Shown here: positions 12,223-14,691 of the stretch, one piece after another
How positions within the stretch are numbered: the first letter of the stretch is position 1
Layout: the number at the start of each line of letters is the position of its first letter
NCBI GenBank assembly: GCA_003524565.1
Contig: DQGU01000223.1
Location: 1-14,691 of the forward strand
Length of the DNA stretch: 14,691 bases
Direction: 5' to 3'
Source: Rhodospirillaceae bacterium
GTDB taxonomy: Bacteria > Pseudomonadota > Alphaproteobacteria > Micavibrionales > UBA2020
The notes under the pieces: generated by a model
The model's database searches: none
Told to the model about the DNA's origin: nothing
What the model saw: only the letters and a program-made list of their open reading frames with translations
Position numbers and translations under genes: made by a program

Positions 12223-14037
12223 TTAGCTGGGGGCGTTGCCTTTGTTGCGCGGACGCTGGCTGGATGTTTGCGTTTCTGCCGGCGCTTCCACTTTCGGCAG
12301 GCCAAGGTCGGCGCCGCCGGCCTTTTTCTGGAAGTAGTCAGCCGCTTGCTGATAGCCTGCGGGCGTATCGACTTTGCTGATAGCCAGGCGGTCGAAGGAG
12401 TCGCTGATGGCGATTTTGCCCGACTTCAGCGCGTCTTGCAGTTTCGTGATGCCTTCGGCATGTGCGGGCGATTTTGCTTCCGCCGCGCTTTGGCTCAGGC
12501 GCTCGACCGAGGCCGCGTCGCGGTAGTCTTGCTCCCAGCCGGAATAGTCGGCACGGTTGATGCCTTCCTTTTTCTTCTCCCAGGCTTCGTATTTTGCGTC
12601 GCCTGCGGGCAGCGGGTTGACCATGCCGCGTGCAGCCAGAGATTCCTTGCTGTACGGGTCATCGTGACCGGCGGGTTTTTCAATTGCAGCTGCGGGTTCG
12701 TCCTGCGGCGGGTTTTCCCATGGGTCGTCAGTGGCGGGCGGCGGTGTTTCGACTGCACCGAATTTGCTGACAACGGGTGTTGTCGGCTTCTCTGGCTCTG
12801 CTTGCGCGACTTCAGGCGCAGCAGGCTCTTCGGTCGTTGCTTCAGTTGTTGCAGGTGCAGCAGGCTCTTCAGCCGTTGCTTCGGCAGTTGCAGGTGCAGC
12901 AGGCTCTTCAGCTGTCGCTTCGGCCGTTGCGGGTGCAGCGGGTTCTTCAGCTGTTGCTTCTGCGGTTGCGGGTGCAGCGGGCTCTTCAGCTGTCGCTTCA
13001 GCAGCTGCAGGTGCAGCGGGCTCTTCAGCTGTCGCTTCGGCAGTTGCAGGTGCGGCAGGTTCTTCAGCCGTTGCTTCAGCAGCTACGGGTGCAGCAGGCT
13101 CTTCAGCTGTCGCTTCTGCGGTTGCGGGTGCAGCGGGCTCTTCAGCTGTCGCTTCAGCAGCTGCAGGCGCAGCAGGCTCTTCAGCCGTGGGCGCAGCAGC
13201 TTCGGGCGCGTCTGCTTTGTTTTCTGCAGGCTTCGCTTCGTCTTTCGGTGCCGCCGGCGTTCCGGCATTCATAACGCCGCTGAGCTCTTCGCTCTCTTTT
13301 TTCCAGATTTTATAAACTTCGGATGTTTCTTTGGGCACGAAGTTGCTGACGTTGAGGCCTTGACGCTGCGCAGCCAGCCACAGCATTTCCTTCGTGGATT
13401 CACGGCCATGCACGGAAACGCCTTTCCAGCCGCGCGCAGCGGCCAAAGTCATTTCTGCATCGGCAAGGTCTTGCGTCATGCCGCTGAACAGGCCGCGGCG
13501 GCCGATGAATTCGCGGCCATGGCTATCGACGCCCCATTTGACATCGCCCGCGGGCGTTTCAAAGGTCATCACGCCTTTTTTGTTATCGTATTTCAGGTTG
13601 TCGATGACTTTGGCGACTTCCGGATCAATCTCGTCTACCTTCCAGATTTTGCGGTAGATCATCTGTTGGTATTCGTCGTTCAGGAATTTGGATTTCTTTT
13701 TCTTGGCGCCATCCGCACCCTCTTCTTCGTCTTCGGGCGTTGCGGCAGCCGGCGCTTTGGCGCGGGGCGGGGCGGGTGTTTCTTCGGCGGCGCTGTCGTT
13801 TTGCGGTGCGGCGGCGGCCTGCTCAGGCGGCGGCGTTACCGGCGCGGCATTATTTTCAGGTGTGCTTTCGGGCGTGGTGGAGGCGGGGCCTGCATCGGCG
13901 CTGGTCAAGCCTTCGAATGTTTCATCATCGCGGATGTCGTCGGGCGCGCCTGCGGTATCGACTTGCGTCCCTTTGGTTTCGACTTCTGCCCCCGTGGTTT
14001 CGGTGGCTTTTTGTTCTTGTTGTGCGGTCTCCGCCAT
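12223..14037 (-). CDS. LPD7-like domain protein with 13-residue tandem repeats
   Basis: The 604-residue protein has no signal peptide or membrane segment. Residues 1-115 are acidic and rich in Pro, Ala, Glu and Thr, ending in KKKK (112-115). Residues about 117-247 form the only globular-looking part. There GVMTFETPAGDVKWGVDSHG and then ADAEMTLAAARGWKGVSVHG, LWLAAQRQGLNV and SNFVP match the pattern of LPD7 (large polyvalent protein-associated domain 7). That domain is usually found in relaxases and other polyvalent proteins of mobile elements. Residues 285-414 are ten tandem 13-mers of the type AEEPAAPATAEAT. Residues 415-604 are mostly hydrophilic with a DYSGWEQDYRDAASVERL helix. SD-like AAGAGG lies before the ATG. 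A promoter and a CtrA-like site precede it, a terminator follows it, so it is a single-gene unit. LPD7 assignment is by eye; the function is unknown and no mobile-element genes are nearby. Confidence 0.85.
   Translation of the reverse strand: MAETAQQEQKATETTGAEVETKGTQVDTAGAPDDIRDDETFEGLTSADAGPASTTPESTPENNAAPVTPPPEQAAAAPQNDSAAEETPAPPRAKAPAAATPEDEEEGADGAKKKKSKFLNDEYQQMIYRKIWKVDEIDPEVAKVIDNLKYDNKKGVMTFETPAGDVKWGVDSHGREFIGRRGLFSGMTQDLADAEMTLAAARGWKGVSVHGRESTKEMLWLAAQRQGLNVSNFVPKETSEVYKIWKKESEELSGVMNAGTPAAPKDEAKPAENKADAPEAAAPTAEEPAAPAAAEATAEEPAAPATAEATAEEPAAPVAAEATAEEPAAPATAEATAEEPAAPAAAEATAEEPAAPATAEATAEEPAAPATAEATAEEPAAPATAEATAEEPAAPATTEATTEEPAAPEVAQAEPEKPTTPVVSKFGAVETPPPATDDPWENPPQDEPAAAIEKPAGHDDPYSKESLAARGMVNPLPAGDAKYEAWEKKKEGINRADYSGWEQDYRDAASVERLSQSAAEAKSPAHAEGITKLQDALKSGKIAISDSFDRLAISKVDTPAGYQQAADYFQKKAGGADLGLPKVEAPAETQTSSQRPRNKGNAPS
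12796..13185 (-). repeat. Ten tandem 39-bp units encoding 13-residue repeats
   Basis: Ten units of 39 bases run without interruption inside the LPD7-like gene. Nine are near-identical at protein level (AEEPAAP-xx-AEAT) and the last, nearest the C-terminus (12796-12834), is degenerate (TEEPAAPEVAQAE). Variation is concentrated at residues 8-9 of the unit (AA, TA or VA). Synonymous codons differ between units, so the array is not a very recent amplification. The array is Pro/Ala/Glu-rich and probably an extended, disordered spacer. Its unit count may vary between strains. Confidence 0.95.
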
Positions 14038-14066
14038 AACGACCTCTTCCCCTCGTAAAAGAAAAG

Positions 14067-14081
14067 TTAACGCAGTGTTAA
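14067..14081 (-). promoter_or_regulatory. Exact CtrA-type motif TTAA-N7-TTAAC before the LPD7-like gene
   Basis: On the minus strand the sequence reads TTAACACTGCGTTAAC, two TTAA half sites spaced by exactly 7 bases with the consensus final C (the C lies at base 14066). It sits between the predicted transcription start (about 14088) and the ATG at 14037, 30 bases upstream of it, so a bound regulator would more likely repress than activate the promoter below. CtrA is the established reader of this motif in many alphaproteobacteria; binding here is inference. Confidence 0.45.
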
Positions 14082-14094
14082 TTTATGTACCTAT

Positions 14095-14124
14095 ATTCTA
14101 CACCAGATTTTCGTAATCTTTCAA
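14095..14124 (-). promoter_or_regulatory. Sigma70-type promoter of the LPD7-like gene
   Basis: On the minus strand TTGAAA (14124-14119) and TAGAAT (14100-14095) are spaced by 18 bases, each differing from consensus at one position. The start would lie near 14088, giving a leader of about 50 bases that ends in the purine-rich GAGGGGAAGAGG ribosome binding region before the ATG at 14037. Confidence 0.6.
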
Positions 14125-14162
14125 GAAAACGAAAATAACCGTTTATAATCAATGTGTTGTGA

Positions 14163-14691
14163 TTAGTTGTAACGGGGTTTACCCTGCTGCGGGTCGTAAT
14201 AATGGAACATATTATTGTCGAGCTTGATTCCCGATTGCGGGTTTTCAAGCGTGACGTCCGTGGTCAGCCCCTGCGGGTCGAGCACATGCCAGCCCGCCAG
14301 CATCAGCGCGCCATCCGCCGCGACATGGAACAAGAGGGTGATAGAACCCGCCAGCGGGTCTTTCTCCTGCGTCAGGGTGATGGCGAGTTTGCCCGCTTCA
14401 TCGCGCTGCACGCTTTCGATACGCAGGTCTTTGGTAAAGCCGATATCGCTGCGCAAAAAGAAATTGGCAAGCGAGCGGCCGATAGGCGCGCTGCTTTGCT
14501 GTTTCATCTGGCCGTCATAGTAATAAACAAAGGTACCATCCGCGACGATGAAATCGGTCATCGGTGGGTCGTATTGAAAACGCATGCGGCCGGGGCGTTT
14601 CAGCAGGAAATCACCGCTGAGTTTTTTGCCGCTGCTGTCGGTTTGCGTGAAACGTGCCTTGAGCGTGCGCAGGCTATTCAGGTAAGCCTCC
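14163..14691 (-). CDS. lolA: LolA-like outer-membrane lipoprotein carrier, N-terminus outside the window
   Basis: LolA shuttles lipoproteins released by LolCDE through the periplasm to the outer membrane. The frame is open from the right edge to the TAA at 14163-14165, giving 175 visible residues without start or signal peptide. The edge encodes EAYLNSLRTLKARFTQTDSSGK, then GDFLLKRPGRMRFQYDPP and DFIVADGTFVYYYDGQMKQ. These are the typical LolA signatures: the (L/F)xQ helix, the RPGRxRWxYxxP strand and the IVADGxxxxxYD strand. The usual C-terminal pattern follows (DPLAGSITLLF, LAGWHVLDPQGLTTDVTL). The internal ATG at 14585 is not the start, since clear family sequence lies before it. Close relatives with a LolA fold exist, but this is the best match. 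No terminator is evident in the 125 bases before the next gene. Confidence 0.9.
   Translation of the reverse strand, partial: EAYLNSLRTLKARFTQTDSSGKKLSGDFLLKRPGRMRFQYDPPMTDFIVADGTFVYYYDGQMKQQSSAPIGRSLANFFLRSDIGFTKDLRIESVQRDEAGKLAITLTQEKDPLAGSITLLFHVAADGALMLAGWHVLDPQGLTTDVTLENPQSGIKLDNNMFHYYDPQQGKPRYN

Noticed and set aside
12796..13185. CRISPR-like array
   Set aside because: The 39-base units are contiguous without spacers and lie in frame inside a coding sequence; no cas genes are present.
12731..13315. A plus-strand Gly/Ala/Ser repeat protein (VASAVAGAAGSSA units)
   Set aside because: Another frame of the same 39-bp array; because 39 is a multiple of three and the units lack stops, all frames stay open.
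12205..14058. A 617-residue plus-strand reading frame with Cys/Arg/Phe-rich repeats, opposite the LPD7-like gene
   Set aside because: It is the antisense of a repeat-containing, GC-biased gene. Its repeats are the reverse reading of the 39-bp units, there is no ribosome binding site or family resemblance, and the minus-strand frame has a promoter, start, domain and terminator.

Overview
The window looks like chromosomal DNA from an alphaproteobacterium. Evidence for this is the compact minus-strand cluster recR - HAD pyrimidine 5'-nucleotidase - dapD - dapE, a LolA-type lipoprotein carrier, GC-rich codons, and several TTAA-N7/8-TTAA elements that resemble CtrA sites. I cannot name the genus; a Micavibrio-like or Rhodospirillales-like relative is only a guess from the style of the pilin genes. 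No tRNA, rRNA, CRISPR array, transposase or phage integrase is visible.

Left part, plus strand (1-7260). The window opens inside a membrane-anchored AraC-type regulator gene (1-654). A gene-free stretch of about 490 bases follows, with palindromes and a likely promoter. Then come four genes whose products all begin with a type IV prepilin signal. The first (1141-1956) has a strong ribosome binding site, GGT/CGT-rich codons and its own strong terminator, and looks like an abundant structural pilin. The next three (2153-3358, 3478-5046, 5071-7260) are large paralogues of 401, 522 and 729 residues. They share an ordered set of motifs after the pilin helix: (Y/L)PCP, a CxIxGAR-like loop, (I/V)P(Y/F)xxLGL, a YAVT strand, an (A)HFVVxSxG strand, a YDD motif and a VGxGxxxPxxxLDVxGxVRA element like those in phage tail fibres. 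The second paralogue carries an insert that reads as a SUEL/galactose-binding lectin domain. The third has a cysteine-rich C-terminal tail of repeated modules. Together they look like a set of large minor pilins or adhesive pilus tips built on a common fibre scaffold. This is the most interesting content of the window. No assembly genes (prepilin peptidase, ATPase, secretin) are present here.

Middle part, minus strand (7300-10578). recR, a HAD 5'-nucleotidase, dapD and dapE follow one another with overlaps or short gaps and form a probable operon. It joins recombination repair to the succinylase branch of lysine/diaminopimelate synthesis. recR has a perfect TATAAT about 7 bases before its ATG, so its mRNA may be leaderless.

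Right part, minus strand (10653-14691). A flavin reductase-like gene and a fumarylacetoacetate-hydrolase-family gene overlap by ATGA and form a two-gene unit. A strong hairpin separates them from a 604-residue protein with an LPD7-like domain, disordered acidic and proline-rich flanks and ten 13-residue tandem repeats (39-bp DNA repeat). Its upstream region has a good sigma70-type promoter and an exact TTAA-N7-TTAAC motif. The window ends inside a lolA-like gene whose start lies beyond the edge.
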